From positions 1 to 64,000 of the forward strand of contig JAHJWO010000003.1 in assembly GCA_018828145.1 (NCBI GenBank): a DNA stretch of 64,000 nt, read 5' to 3'. The translations under genes were made by a program, and so were the position numbers. This DNA comes from Alphaproteobacteria bacterium (GTDB lineage Bacteria; Pseudomonadota; Alphaproteobacteria; Rhizobiales; Devosiaceae). The notes beneath the pieces are model-generated. The model ran no database searches, was not told the origin of the DNA, and saw only the letters and a list, made by a program, of their open reading frames with translations. The first letter of the stretch is position 1. The number at the start of each line of letters is the position of its first letter. Positions 52,221-62,004 of the stretch are shown piece after piece.

Positions 52221-53402
52221 ATGTCCGTCATCGCCGATAGCGTTGTCCGTGCGGGGAATGCCAGCCAGGCCGTCCTGCGCACCAGCGGAGTTTCCTCCGC
52301 CCGGCTGCAGACCAGGATTGTCAGCGGCTCGGAATGGGATCACACGATCGCCGGTTTCGACGAGGTCTGCCAGGAGCAGATGCACGCCTTTGCCGCCACG
52401 CGCTGGCCCTCGGTCATCCAGGAGCCGATGCTGTTCCTGGCGGATGGGGACGTGGTCGGCGGCGCTCTCGTGATGGTTCAGAAGCTGCCGCTGGGCCTGG
52501 GCAGGATTGCCGTTGCGAAATGGGCGCCGATGTTGCGCGACGCGGCGCGTCGCGATGCCGATACCATCCGCGCCGGCATGGTCGAGGCCATGATCGCCGA
52601 CTATGCCGATGCCCGGGGTATGATGCTTTCCGTGCTGCCACGCGCCGCCATCGACACGGATAACCGGGATTACGAGCGGCTCGTGGCCCGCGGTTTCAAG
52701 CGCGGCTCGGAACTGGGCTTTCCCGATCGCTATATCGTCAATCTGCGCCTCTCCGACGACGAGCAGCGCAAGAGTTTCCACCAGACCTGGCGGCGTCAGC
52801 TCACCAAGTCGGAAAAGGTGGGTCTGAGCTTCGAGCACGCTGCGCCCGAGGCGATCGAGGATTTCAATCGGCTCTACAATGCGATGACCGATCGCAAGCA
52901 GTTCGCCGATTACTCCGCCTATGAAACCGTCCCGGCATTGATGTCGATCGACGTGCCGGCCCTGCGGCCCGAGCTGTTCTTCGTGCGCCACGAGGGCGAA
53001 CTCGTGGCGGGCGGGCTGATCTTCAAGGCGGGCGACCGCGCCGTCTATCTCTATGGCGCCACCAATGACAAGGCGCTGCCGCTGCGCGCTGGCTATTTCA
53101 TGCATTGGCACATCATCCGCTGGCTGCGCGATAACACTGCCGCCACCTGGTACGATCTGGGCGGCACCGATGGCTTCCAGGGCCTGCACCAGTTCAAGAA
53201 GGGCATGGTGGGCGAAGCTGGCGTCATCCGCCCGGTGCCGCCGGTCGCCAACTATGCCAGCAAGCCGCTGGCCTACCTGTCTGGAGCGGGGGCCTTCGCG
53301 GCGCGCGATGCCATGCACAAGGTACGCCGCGCCATTGCCGGCTGGCGCAATCCCAAGACGCTGCCCACGCAACGGCGGGATGCCGGCGAGTCTGCCGAAT
53401 GA
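52221..53402 (+). CDS. FemAB-like / GNAT (BioF2-like) acyltransferase, cell-surface type
   Basis: 393 residues. Two GNAT-like halves. The N-terminal half has LFLADGDVVGGALVMVQKLPLG; the C-terminal half has WRRQLTKSEKVGLSF, LVAGGLIFKAGDRAVYLYGATND, and YDLGGTDGFQGLHQFKKGMVGE, the last a hallmark of FemAB-type (peptidoglycan bridge or polysaccharide amino-acyl) proteins. The flippase gene follows with a 4-base overlap, so this enzyme probably modifies a lipid-linked sugar. Translation may be gated by the hairpin before the start. Confidence 0.82.
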   Translation: MSVIADSVVRAGNASQAVLRTSGVSSARLQTRIVSGSEWDHTIAGFDEVCQEQMHAFAATRWPSVIQEPMLFLADGDVVGGALVMVQKLPLGLGRIAVAKWAPMLRDAARRDADTIRAGMVEAMIADYADARGMMLSVLPRAAIDTDNRDYERLVARGFKRGSELGFPDRYIVNLRLSDDEQRKSFHQTWRRQLTKSEKVGLSFEHAAPEAIEDFNRLYNAMTDRKQFADYSAYETVPALMSIDVPALRPELFFVRHEGELVAGGLIFKAGDRAVYLYGATNDKALPLRAGYFMHWHIIRWLRDNTAATWYDLGGTDGFQGLHQFKKGMVGEAGVIRPVPPVANYASKPLAYLSGAGAFAARDAMHKVRRAIAGWRNPKTLPTQRRDAGESAE

Positions 53403-54724
53403 GCGTACACAAGCGCCTGGCCTCGCAGTCCGGCATCATCTTTGGTGCCCGCCTGGTCGGCGCCGGCCTGATCTTCCTCGCCCAGGCGCTTATCGCGCGC
53501 ATCTGGGGGCCGGAACTGCTCGGCGAGTATCTGATCGTCATTGCCACGGTCAACCTGATCGCCGTGACCATGCCGCTGGGCTTTCATACGGTCGGCACCT
53601 ATTTTGCCGCGGAATACCGGGCGCGCGGCGAGCGCAAGCAGCTGATCGTCTTCCTCATGCGCTCGTATGGCCATGTCGTGGGTGCCATGGTGCTTCTGCT
53701 GCTGGCAGGACCCCTGCTGCTCGGGCCACTGGGGCAGGGGCAGAGCGCGCTGGCCCACCATTTCGTGCCCATCGTGCTGCTCGCCTTCAGTGCTGCCCTG
53801 GTCTATGTCAACGGCGCTTTGCTGGTCGGGCTCAAGCGCCCATTTGCCGGCTTTTTTGCCGATACGATCTTTCGCCCGATGATGGTGATGGGCGCCTTTC
53901 TCGTCACTATGGGATTTGCCGCGCCGGTCGAGGGTTTCGCCCTCATGCTATGGATCTTTGCCATCGGCTCGGTGACCATCTCCCTGGCCCATTTCGGTTT
54001 TGTCATCACCTCGCTTGATCGTGTCCCCGACGTGAACCCGGCCCGCCCGGGCGAGTCGCGCCGCTGGTGGCGCTTTGCCCTGCCATGGGTGCTGATTTCG
54101 CTGGCCACGGACTTCTTCTTCGATATCGACCTGCTGCTGCTCAGCCATGCGCTGAGCCGCGAGGAACTGGCCATATTCGGCGTCTGCACGCGCCTGTTTT
54201 CGCTGATCTCCTTCGGCGTGGCGGCGGTTTACGCCGTCACCATGCCGGACATGTTCGAAAGCGAAGCCAATGCCGACCGCGCTGCGTTCAAGCGCAAGGT
54301 GGGTGATGCCAATTTCGTCGCCAGCGTAATTTCCATTGCGCTGTTTGCCGGCATGGCGCTGGTGGCGCCGTTCCTGCTCATGCTGTTCGGCCCGAGCTTT
54401 TCGGCCGGCGCGGCGCCCCTTGCAGTGCTGTGCCTGGCGCTGGTCATCCGTTCGGTCATGGGGCCCGCATCGCTGGTCCTGTCCATCCACGACCGTCCCT
54501 ATGCCAGCCTGCCCTTCGTAGCGCTGGGCATCGGCTCGCTGGTGGTGGGCAATTGGCTGCTGGTGCCGCCGCTGGGCCTGATGGGCGCAGCACTGTCGGC
54601 CATTATCGCGATTTCGGTGTGGTCGGTCGGCCAGTGGTGGATCGCCCTGCGCACGGCGGGCATGGACGTTTCCATCATGCAGTGGTTCCGCAACCGGCGC
54701 CTGGCGACAGTTGCGGCGGAGTAG
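53399..54724 (+). CDS. Polysaccharide flippase (Wzx/MOP superfamily)
   Basis: 441 residues with about 12-14 membrane helices. N-terminal SQSGIIFGARLVGAGLIFLAQALIARIWGP is the typical first-helix motif of lipid-linked oligosaccharide flippases. It overlaps the FemAB-like stop as ATGA, which links the two in one operon. Together they suggest synthesis or decoration of a surface polysaccharide or lipid-linked oligomer, although no glycosyltransferase is nearby. Confidence 0.9.
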   Translation: MSVHKRLASQSGIIFGARLVGAGLIFLAQALIARIWGPELLGEYLIVIATVNLIAVTMPLGFHTVGTYFAAEYRARGERKQLIVFLMRSYGHVVGAMVLLLLAGPLLLGPLGQGQSALAHHFVPIVLLAFSAALVYVNGALLVGLKRPFAGFFADTIFRPMMVMGAFLVTMGFAAPVEGFALMLWIFAIGSVTISLAHFGFVITSLDRVPDVNPARPGESRRWWRFALPWVLISLATDFFFDIDLLLLSHALSREELAIFGVCTRLFSLISFGVAAVYAVTMPDMFESEANADRAAFKRKVGDANFVASVISIALFAGMALVAPFLLMLFGPSFSAGAAPLAVLCLALVIRSVMGPASLVLSIHDRPYASLPFVALGIGSLVVGNWLLVPPLGLMGAALSAIIAISVWSVGQWWIALRTAGMDVSIMQWFRNRRLATVAAE

Positions 54725-54735
54725 GGGTGGGGCGG

Positions 54736-55305
54736 TCAGGCCGCCCGCACCAGGCCTTCCAGCCGCTGTTTCAGGCGGCCGAGACGCCCGATATTGACGC
54801 CGCTGTCATAGTCCTCGGATACCTTGGTGTAAGCCTTTTCGATCAGCAGGTAGTCCTGCCCGAAAATGTGCTGCTCCAGCAGGCAGGTTTCCTTGTAGCC
54901 GTAGCGCTTGAGCAGCATGCGGGCCACGGCGTTTTCCGGCCGCACGAAGGTATAGGCCTTGTGGAAGCGGGTATTGTCCCAATGCTCGTCGAAAGCGCGC
55001 ATGCCGAACATGCCGAGCTTGGTCTGGCGATGGCTTGGGAAGACCCAGCTCCAGTAGCGGAAGATCGAACCGCATTCAGGGCCCGAGACCATGGCGCCCC
55101 CCGGCGTGCCATCAGCGCACATGATCATGATGTGCCAGGGGTCGAGCGCGATCAGGTTGCGCAGGAAGGTCTTGTTGAGGCGACCCATTTCGTGGGCCTT
55201 GAAGCGCTCGCTGTAATATTCGGATGTCGCGATGACATCCATCAGTTCGCGATGGATCAGGTCGATGTCGGCCGGCGTAGCGGCACGGATGGTCATCTCT
55301 GCCAT
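54736..55305 (-). CDS. GNAT-like acetyltransferase
   Basis: 189 residues. N-terminal MTIRAATPADIDLIHREL is a GNAT start, with NKTFLRNLIALDPWHIMIMC and HKAYTFVRPENAVARMLLKRYGYKE as later strand and helix. The acetyl-CoA loop is not typical, so the fold assignment is moderately sure. Start at 55305 because GAGG lies upstream. It is convergent with the flippase gene, 11 bases apart, and may act on the same polysaccharide. Confidence 0.72.
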   Translation of the reverse strand: MAEMTIRAATPADIDLIHRELMDVIATSEYYSERFKAHEMGRLNKTFLRNLIALDPWHIMIMCADGTPGGAMVSGPECGSIFRYWSWVFPSHRQTKLGMFGMRAFDEHWDNTRFHKAYTFVRPENAVARMLLKRYGYKETCLLEQHIFGQDYLLIEKAYTKVSEDYDSGVNIGRLGRLKQRLEGLVRAA

Positions 55306-55484
55306 AGTGAAGCTCCCTCTGTACCCGGACAATACCAAATCCCGGCCCGCGGCCGAAGCATCCTAGCTGCGGGCGGTTAATGGCCGGTACCGCCCACACT
55401 ACCCATTAAGTCGCAGCGACAAGGCCTTGCCCGGCGCAGGGTGGGTCACTAGAACGGAGGGCGGGAGAGATAAGGGAGGACAGT

Positions 55485-57431
55485 ATGAGCGAGCAGCTCG
55501 TATTCCAGCCAAGTGCGGCTGCGATCGCACGCACCCACGTCACGAAAAACCAGTATGACGAGATGTATGCGCGTTCGGTCAGCGATCCGGACGGCTTCTG
55601 GGCGGACCAGGCCAAGCGCATCGACTGGGTAAAGTTCCCCACCAAGATCAAGAACACCACGTTCCAGTACCCGGACGTCTCGATCAAGTGGTTCGAGGAT
55701 GGCGTGCTCAATGTCGCTGCCAATTGCATCGACCGCCATCTCACCGAGCATGGCGACGACATCGCGATCATCTGGGAACCCGACGATCCCAATGCGCCGT
55801 CGGAACACATCACCTATCGCACCCTGCATGAAAAGGTGTGCCGCTGTGCCAACGTGCTCAAGTCCCTGGGCGTGCGCAAGGGCGACCGGGTCACCATCTA
55901 CCTGCCGATGATCCCGCAGGCTGCCTATGCCATGCTGGCCTGCGCGCGCATTGGCGCGGTGCATTCCGTGGTCTTTGGCGGTTTCTCGCCCGATGCCCTG
56001 GCCGGTCGAATCAATGACTGCGACTCGGCTGTCGTCATCACGGCCGACGAAGGCCGGCGTGGGGGCAAGGTCGTGCCGCTCAAGAAGAATGTCGACAAGG
56101 CCCTCGAGGACTGCCCCGGCGTCAGCAAGGTGCTGGTCGTGCACAATACCGGCGCGGATGTTGCCATGAAGGGCAGCCGCGACGTCTGGTGGCACGAGGC
56201 TGCCGCTGGCGTCGAGCCATTCAACGATCCCGAGCCGATGAATGCGGAAGACCCGCTCTTCATCCTTTATACGTCCGGTTCCACCGGCAAGCCCAAGGGC
56301 GTGGTTCACACCACCGGCGGCTACATTCTCTACACGGCGCTGACGCATGAGCTGAGCTTTGACTACAAGCGTGGCGAAGTGTTCTGGTGCACGGCGGACG
56401 TGGGCTGGGTTACCGGCCACAGCTATATCGTCTATGGCCCGCTGGCCAATGGCGCGACGTCGCTGATGTTCGAGGGCATTCCCACCTATCCCGACGCCAG
56501 CCGGCTCTGGCAGGTGGTGGAAAAGCACAAGGTCAACATCTTCCACACCGCGCCCACCGCCATTCGCGCGCTGATGGGAGCGGGGCCGCAATATGTCGAG
56601 AAATACGACATGCCGACCCTGCGCCTTCTGGGCACTGTCGGCGAGCCGATCAATCCGGAAGCCTGGATGTGGTATTACAACCAGGTCGGCAAGGGTCGCT
56701 GCGAGATCGTTGACGCCTGGTGGCAGACCGAAACGGGCGGCCACATGATTGCACCGTTCCCCGGCGCCATCAGCACCAAGCCGGGTTCGGCGACGGTGCC
56801 GTTCTTCGGCATCCAGCCCGAAGTGCTCTCGCCTGAGGGCCGGCTCCAGGAGCAGACCAAGGCCGAAGGCGTGCTGGCCATCAAGGATAGCTGGCCCAGC
56901 CAGGCCCGCACCATCTGGGGCGATCATGGCCGCTTCGTCTCGACCTATTTCGAGACCTACAAGGGCTACTACTTCACGGGCGATGGCTGCCGTCGCGATG
57001 AAGACGGCTATTACTGGATCACCGGCCGCGTCGATGACGTGCTCAACGTATCCGGCCACCGCCTCGGCACCGCCGAAGTGGAAAGCGCGCTGGTCAGCCA
57101 TCCCAAGGTGTCCGAGGCCGCCGTCGTCGGCTATCCGCATGATCTGAAGGGGCAGGGCATCTATTGCTATGTCACCCTCATGGCCGGCGAATCGACCAGC
57201 GACGAACTGCGTGCCGAGCTCAAGAACTGGGTGCGCAAGGAGATTGGGCCTATTGCCACGCCGGACCTGATCCAGTGGGCGCCCGGCCTGCCCAAGACCC
57301 GAAGTGGCAAGATCATGCGCCGCATCCTGCGCAAGGTGGCCGAGAACGACTTCGGCTCGCTGGGTGACACCTCGACGCTCGCCGATCCGGGCGTGGTCAC
57401 CGATCTGATCGAGAACCGGCAGAACCGCTAG
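55485..57431 (+). CDS. acs: Acetyl-CoA synthetase
   Basis: 648 residues. It activates acetate by way of acetyl-AMP. Core motifs: [77 protein letters not shown] and the lysine acetylation site in [17 protein letters not shown] near the C-terminus, where acetylation controls activity. GGGAGGA precedes the ATG. The stop codon overlaps that of the next gene through a shared CTAG. Confidence 0.97.
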   Translation: MSEQLVFQPSAAAIARTHVTKNQYDEMYARSVSDPDGFWADQAKRIDWVKFPTKIKNTTFQYPDVSIKWFEDGVLNVAANCIDRHLTEHGDDIAIIWEPDDPNAPSEHITYRTLHEKVCRCANVLKSLGVRKGDRVTIYLPMIPQAAYAMLACARIGAVHSVVFGGFSPDALAGRINDCDSAVVITADEGRRGGKVVPLKKNVDKALEDCPGVSKVLVVHNTGADVAMKGSRDVWWHEAAAGVEPFNDPEPMNAEDPLFILYTSGSTGKPKGVVHTTGGYILYTALTHELSFDYKRGEVFWCTADVGWVTGHSYIVYGPLANGATSLMFEGIPTYPDASRLWQVVEKHKVNIFHTAPTAIRALMGAGPQYVEKYDMPTLRLLGTVGEPINPEAWMWYYNQVGKGRCEIVDAWWQTETGGHMIAPFPGAISTKPGSATVPFFGIQPEVLSPEGRLQEQTKAEGVLAIKDSWPSQARTIWGDHGRFVSTYFETYKGYYFTGDGCRRDEDGYYWITGRVDDVLNVSGHRLGTAEVESALVSHPKVSEAAVVGYPHDLKGQGIYCYVTLMAGESTSDELRAELKNWVRKEIGPIATPDLIQWAPGLPKTRSGKIMRRILRKVAENDFGSLGDTSTLADPGVVTDLIENRQNR

Positions 57432-59437
57432 GTCTGCGGGCCCTCGACCTCGCTCGCAGGTGCTGGAACAAGGGGCTCAGTCTGGTCAACAGGCTGGGCC
57501 TCTTCATTTGCCGGGGGCGTGTCCGGCCTGACGTCGATGCGGGCCGTCGCGACCGGTGCGCCACCCGGTGCGAAGTGTTGCAGGACGAGGTAATAGGTTT
57601 CCCCCGCGGCAAGCTCGGCGCGTAGTCGGGGGAAGCCGCCCTCGCCACTATCATCGTCCGCCGCCAGTGACTCGACCGCGTCACCAGACTTGCGGAACAA
57701 CTCGCCCGTCAGGTCTGCATCAGGTCCGCCATTGGGCATCACATCGATGACATGGGGGCCGCCGGCTTCGGCAACGAACTGGAAGACGGCGCCGAGCGGC
57801 GGGATTTCGACCGATTCCGCAATGGGTACCGCAGGCTCCTCCCGAACCAGTTGCTCGGCCGAAATCAGTTCGATCCGCGTTTCGCGCTCAACCCGCAGGA
57901 TGGCATTGCCCGCGCTGTCCAGCGTGGAGGCGCGCGCGACATAGACCTGGCTAGGCGCCACGCGAATGCTGAGCGCCGAATCGAACACGCCGGGGCCGCC
58001 ATCGTCATTCTCGGCGAAGATGGTGCCCTGTTCGTCGACCACCTGCAGGAACGGATCGACGCGATCCAGCGCGACGAGCGAAACCAGATAGTCCCCCGGA
58101 GGGAGTTCCAGGCGGATGGATTCGGCCAGCTGGGAGATGGCGATGACGATCTCATCGGGAGCCGAGGTCAAGGTCCGCTCCGAGCGGGACGCACTGGCCC
58201 CCACCGTGACTGGCGATGTCGTGTCGGCAACGTTGATCGCGACACTGGCCTTCGCGTCGGCGCAGGCCAGGCCTTCATTCTTGAAGATGACCTGGCTGCC
58301 ATATTGGGTAATGTCGAGGGTCTTGATGTCGCCATAGGGGAAGTCGATCAGTCCCTCGCCGGCCAGGTAGGAAATGTGCTCGGCAACCAGCTTGTTGCTG
58401 GAATTGGTCGATATCAGCGCATCCTCCTTGTCGTGGCAGATATCGACAAACAGCGGCCATGCCCCAATGCGCTTCACCCGGTCGCCGACGATGTTGTAGA
58501 TGACGCTGGAAATGCCGGCCTCGATCGAGTTCGACAGCGCGTCGCGCTGGGCGTTGGACATGTCGTCTGTCAGATCGCGCAGCGCCGGGGCGTTCTGGAC
58601 GGCGGTCGCGATCTGGTTGGCCATGTCGTCTTCCACGCGCACCAGCGGCCGCTGCGGCAGGTAGTCTTCGACCTTCCTGTCGCCGCCGAACATCATGGCC
58701 GAGATGCGCATCAGATCATCGGTCGGCACCACGAGGGCTGCAATCACCACGAGGCCGAAGGCAAAGGCCAGGCTGCCGAATTCGAGGCGTCCCCGATCTT
58801 CCTGGGCGTCGAGCGCCGCCGCGACATGCTCGCCGTTCGCCTGGCTGGCCGGCAGCACCATGGCCGTGGTGCGGCGCAGCGTGATCAGCACGATGATGGC
58901 GCTGACCGCAGTGAGCTTGAGCAGGAGTTCGATTGCCGCCAGCAGGTAGAGACCGTGTGCCACTTCTGCGGCCGCCATGATGGCCAGCGCGACATAGATC
59001 AGGATGCCCACCGTGGCGGCGCCGGAAACGACGAAACAGGCCACGGCGGCCCGGTGTATGGACAGCAGGTGGCGAAAGCCACGGCCGATCATCTGGGCGT
59101 TGGCGCTGCTGAGCCAGGCGAAGACCAGCGTAACGGCGATGGCAATCAACAGCGTGTTGAGGACGTGCAGGGCCAGCAGTCGATTATGGCCCGTAAGTCC
59201 GTCTGTCGGAGTGGCGACCACGAACAGGGCGATGATGATCGCGGCCAGAGCCAGCGCCATGAACACCAGGATTGCCGCATTCTGCAGCGTCCAGAGGTGC
59301 CATCCGAAGGCGTGGCTCGACGGCGGCCCGTTGGGCGGCTCGGGCGGGGGCGGAGGTGGGGGCGGCGTGTCGGGTTGTGGTGGCGGTGGTGTTCCGCCAT
59401 CTCCACCGGCTGTCTTGGCCGCATCAGGATCGCTCAT
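57428..59437 (-). CDS. Large membrane protein with Pro-rich N-terminus and two PPC-like domains
   Basis: 669 residues. Residues 1-40 are a Gly/Pro-rich run ([15 protein letters not shown]). About four helices follow between 45 and 230, then a soluble region and two beta-sandwich repeats near 450-520 and 555-630 ([45 protein letters not shown]), each with the D-D loops of bacterial pre-peptidase C-terminal (PPC) domains. No protease or other catalytic motif was seen. The overall design suits an envelope-anchored sensor or binding protein. ATG at 59437 has GGGGAGGA upstream. No close family recognised. Confidence 0.75.
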   Translation of the reverse strand: MSDPDAAKTAGGDGGTPPPPQPDTPPPPPPPPEPPNGPPSSHAFGWHLWTLQNAAILVFMALALAAIIIALFVVATPTDGLTGHNRLLALHVLNTLLIAIAVTLVFAWLSSANAQMIGRGFRHLLSIHRAAVACFVVSGAATVGILIYVALAIMAAAEVAHGLYLLAAIELLLKLTAVSAIIVLITLRRTTAMVLPASQANGEHVAAALDAQEDRGRLEFGSLAFAFGLVVIAALVVPTDDLMRISAMMFGGDRKVEDYLPQRPLVRVEDDMANQIATAVQNAPALRDLTDDMSNAQRDALSNSIEAGISSVIYNIVGDRVKRIGAWPLFVDICHDKEDALISTNSSNKLVAEHISYLAGEGLIDFPYGDIKTLDITQYGSQVIFKNEGLACADAKASVAINVADTTSPVTVGASASRSERTLTSAPDEIVIAISQLAESIRLELPPGDYLVSLVALDRVDPFLQVVDEQGTIFAENDDGGPGVFDSALSIRVAPSQVYVARASTLDSAGNAILRVERETRIELISAEQLVREEPAVPIAESVEIPPLGAVFQFVAEAGGPHVIDVMPNGGPDADLTGELFRKSGDAVESLAADDDSGEGGFPRLRAELAAGETYYLVLQHFAPGGAPVATARIDVRPDTPPANEEAQPVDQTEPLVPAPASEVEGPQT

Positions 59438-59762
59438 GCCCCCGTCCTCCCCCTTCTGCAATAGGGGTGCGACGCGGCGGCGAGAAGTTGGGCCTACTAC
59501 TATACGCAATCGCAGACGGGAGGATCTTGCCCCCTGCAAAGCATCACGGGCGGAGATCCCAAGATCCCCGCCCGATCAAGGCAACGGCTTTCATCGGCCG
59601 GAAGGTTGAAAAACGGCCAGTGCTCCAAGTCGCCCCGGTTACATTGCCATATTTGCCGGTGATCCACACCCCTCATTAGCAGAAGTGGTGCGGCAAAAGC
59701 GCTTGGTCATTGTTTCGGCTGTATTTGGCGGTCATCGTCGCGCAACGATTCCCCCACCGGAC

Positions 59763-60860
59763 ATGAACGTGACCTCTATTTTCAAATGCCTTGCCGCCGG
59801 CCTTGCTCTGCTCGCGCTCCCCGTTACGGCCCATGCGGCGACGCTGGAAGAGATGGCTGGCCAGATGATTGTCGTGGGTTTCCAAGGCGATGACGTGGAC
59901 GATGCCGACGTGGTCGCCCTGCGCGAAGAATTGGCGGCCGGGCGGCTGGGCGGGGTCATGCTGCTCAAGATCAACGTCAAGAGTCTGGGGGCCGTTGGCG
60001 CCATGAATGCCGCCTTCCGCGCCGCGTCGCCGGACCTGCCGCCATTCATCACCCTGGATCAGGAGGGGGGCGCGGTCGAGCGGCTCACCAAGGATGTCGG
60101 CTTCCGCGAAATTCCCAATGCCGCTTCGATAGCCGCCAACAACAGTCCGGCCCAGGCTGCTGCCATTTATTCCACCATGGCCGCGTCGATTGCCGAGCTC
60201 GGTTTCAGCGTCAATTTCGGCCCCGTCACCGATATCAACCGCAATCCCGACAACCAGATCATCGCCAAGTTCGGCCGGGCCTTCGCCAAGGATGCGTCCA
60301 CTGTCGCGGCCTATAGCGAAGCCTTCATCACCGCCCATCACGCCGCGGGCCTCCTGACCGCGCTCAAGCATTTTCCCGGCCATGGCTCGTCGACCGGTGA
60401 CAGCCACGAGGGGTTCGTTGACATCACCCAGAGCTGGGAGCCCAGCGAGCTCGATCCCTATCGCACGCTGATTGCCGCCGACATCGTCGACATGGTCATG
60501 GTTGGCCACCTCTATCACGCCGACTATTCCGACGCGGGGTCACAGACGCCGTCCTCGCTGTCCCCGCAATGGATCACCGGCGTGCTGCGCGAGGAGCTCG
60601 GCTATGATGGCGTGGTGATCAGCGACGATCTGGAAATGGGCGCCATCCGCGACCACTTCACCCTCGAACAGACCGTCACCATGGGCGTGCGCGCCGGCAT
60701 GGATGTGCTGCTGTTCTCCAACACCGCCAAGTATCGCCCCGGCCTGAACCGCGAGATCCTGGCCATTCTGCTCGCCGAAGCCGAAGACGACCCGGCCTTC
60801 GCGGCACGGATCGAGCAAAGCTACGAACGCATCGTGGCGCTCAAGTCGCGCATCCGCTGA
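59763..60860 (+). CDS. Secreted family 3 glycosidase, NagZ-type beta-N-acetylhexosaminidase
   Basis: 365 residues. Signal peptide to about residue 21 (ALPVTAHAA), then one GH3 barrel. The catalytic motif KHFPGHGSSTGDSH holds the His-Asp dyad of NagZ, and the nucleophile Asp lies in VISDDLEMGAI. It cleaves GlcNAc from peptidoglycan fragments; a secreted form differs from the cytoplasmic NagZ of enteric bacteria. The ATG at 59763 is chosen because it starts the signal peptide. Confidence 0.92.
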   Translation: MNVTSIFKCLAAGLALLALPVTAHAATLEEMAGQMIVVGFQGDDVDDADVVALREELAAGRLGGVMLLKINVKSLGAVGAMNAAFRAASPDLPPFITLDQEGGAVERLTKDVGFREIPNAASIAANNSPAQAAAIYSTMAASIAELGFSVNFGPVTDINRNPDNQIIAKFGRAFAKDASTVAAYSEAFITAHHAAGLLTALKHFPGHGSSTGDSHEGFVDITQSWEPSELDPYRTLIAADIVDMVMVGHLYHADYSDAGSQTPSSLSPQWITGVLREELGYDGVVISDDLEMGAIRDHFTLEQTVTMGVRAGMDVLLFSNTAKYRPGLNREILAILLAEAEDDPAFAARIEQSYERIVALKSRIR

Positions 60861-60944
60861 GTCCCACCTTTTCGTCACCAGCACAGGTTTCCTCCCGCTG
60901 CTTCCGCAGATAAAGTGCGGCCACGAAGCAGGAGTCGTTGCTTG

Positions 60945-61742
60945 ATGGCGGTTGACCGCGAAGTCCGACAGGTCCGGGCCATTTTCATCTCGGACGTCCA
61001 CCTGGGCATGAAGCCCATCAGGGTGGGGCAGCTCATCGAATTCCTGCGCGCGCATGAAGCCGAGACCATCTATCTGGTCGGCGACATCGTCGATGGCTGG
61101 CGCCTGGCCAAGTCCTGGCACTGGCCCAGCGAATACAACGTCCTCGTGCAGGTGCTGCTCGACAAGGCCAGTTCGGGCACGCGGGTGGTCTACCTGCCGG
61201 GCAATCACGACGAGTTCCTGCGCGAATATCTCGGCACCTATTTCGGCGAGGTCGAGTTCGTCGACCGAACCGTGCATACCTCGGCCTCGGGCAAGACCTA
61301 TCTGGTCATCCATGGCGATCAGTTCGACGTGGTGGTGATGAATGCCAAGTGGCTCGCCCATGTCGGGGACTGGGCCTACAACGCCGCCCTGCGCGTCAAT
61401 ATCGCCATCAACTGGGTGCGCCGCCGGTTGGGACTGCAATACTGGTCGCTGTCGGCCTGGGCCAAGCAGAAGGTCAAGAATGCCGTTTCGGTCATTGGTC
61501 GCTTCGAGGAAGCGCTGGTGCACGAGGCCAAGGAATCGGGCGTCGACGGGGTCATCTGCGGCCACATCCATTTTGCCGACATGCATGACCGACTGGGCAT
61601 CCACTACATCAATACCGGCGACTGGGTGGAGAGCTGCACCGCCATCGTCGAGACGGCCGATGGCGCCTTCGAGCTGGTGAAGTGGACGGAAATGGTCGTC
61701 GGCGAACCCCGCAAATTCCGCCTGCGCAAGGCGGCCGGGTAG
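60945..61742 (+). CDS. LpxH-like metallophosphoesterase
   Basis: 265 residues. The metal-binding blocks are complete: ISDVHLG, GDIVDGW, GNHDEFL, HGDQFD and GHIHFADM, in the order of UDP-2,3-diacylglucosamine diphosphatases and related calcineurin-like phosphatases. The insert between blocks (RLGLQYWSLSAWAKQKVK) is hydrophobic and may touch the membrane. It is probably a phosphatase of a lipid or nucleotide; that it is the true LpxH is uncertain, since alphaproteobacteria often use LpxI. AGGAG lies upstream. Confidence 0.85.
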   Translation: MAVDREVRQVRAIFISDVHLGMKPIRVGQLIEFLRAHEAETIYLVGDIVDGWRLAKSWHWPSEYNVLVQVLLDKASSGTRVVYLPGNHDEFLREYLGTYFGEVEFVDRTVHTSASGKTYLVIHGDQFDVVVMNAKWLAHVGDWAYNAALRVNIAINWVRRRLGLQYWSLSAWAKQKVKNAVSVIGRFEEALVHEAKESGVDGVICGHIHFADMHDRLGIHYINTGDWVESCTAIVETADGAFELVKWTEMVVGEPRKFRLRKAAG

Positions 61743-62004
61743 GCGCTGAGCGCATCTGGGCAGAGCGCTGACGGGGACCTGGCGAGGCCGTGCGTCGGGT
61801 TATGAGGCCGGAGCATGCCGGCGAGTGCGTCGCCTGGGTGACAAGCGCGTCGCAGGATCCTTCCACGCTTGAGCCGCCGTATGTGCCCATGTGGCAACTG
61901 GTGGCAAGCGGCCAGTCGCAACGTTGCACAATCGGCCTTGCTTTGGCAGGCAATGCGAGTCACCAAGGTTTCCGGGCGCTGATTTGCCCGGAGTTCGTTT
62001 TTCC

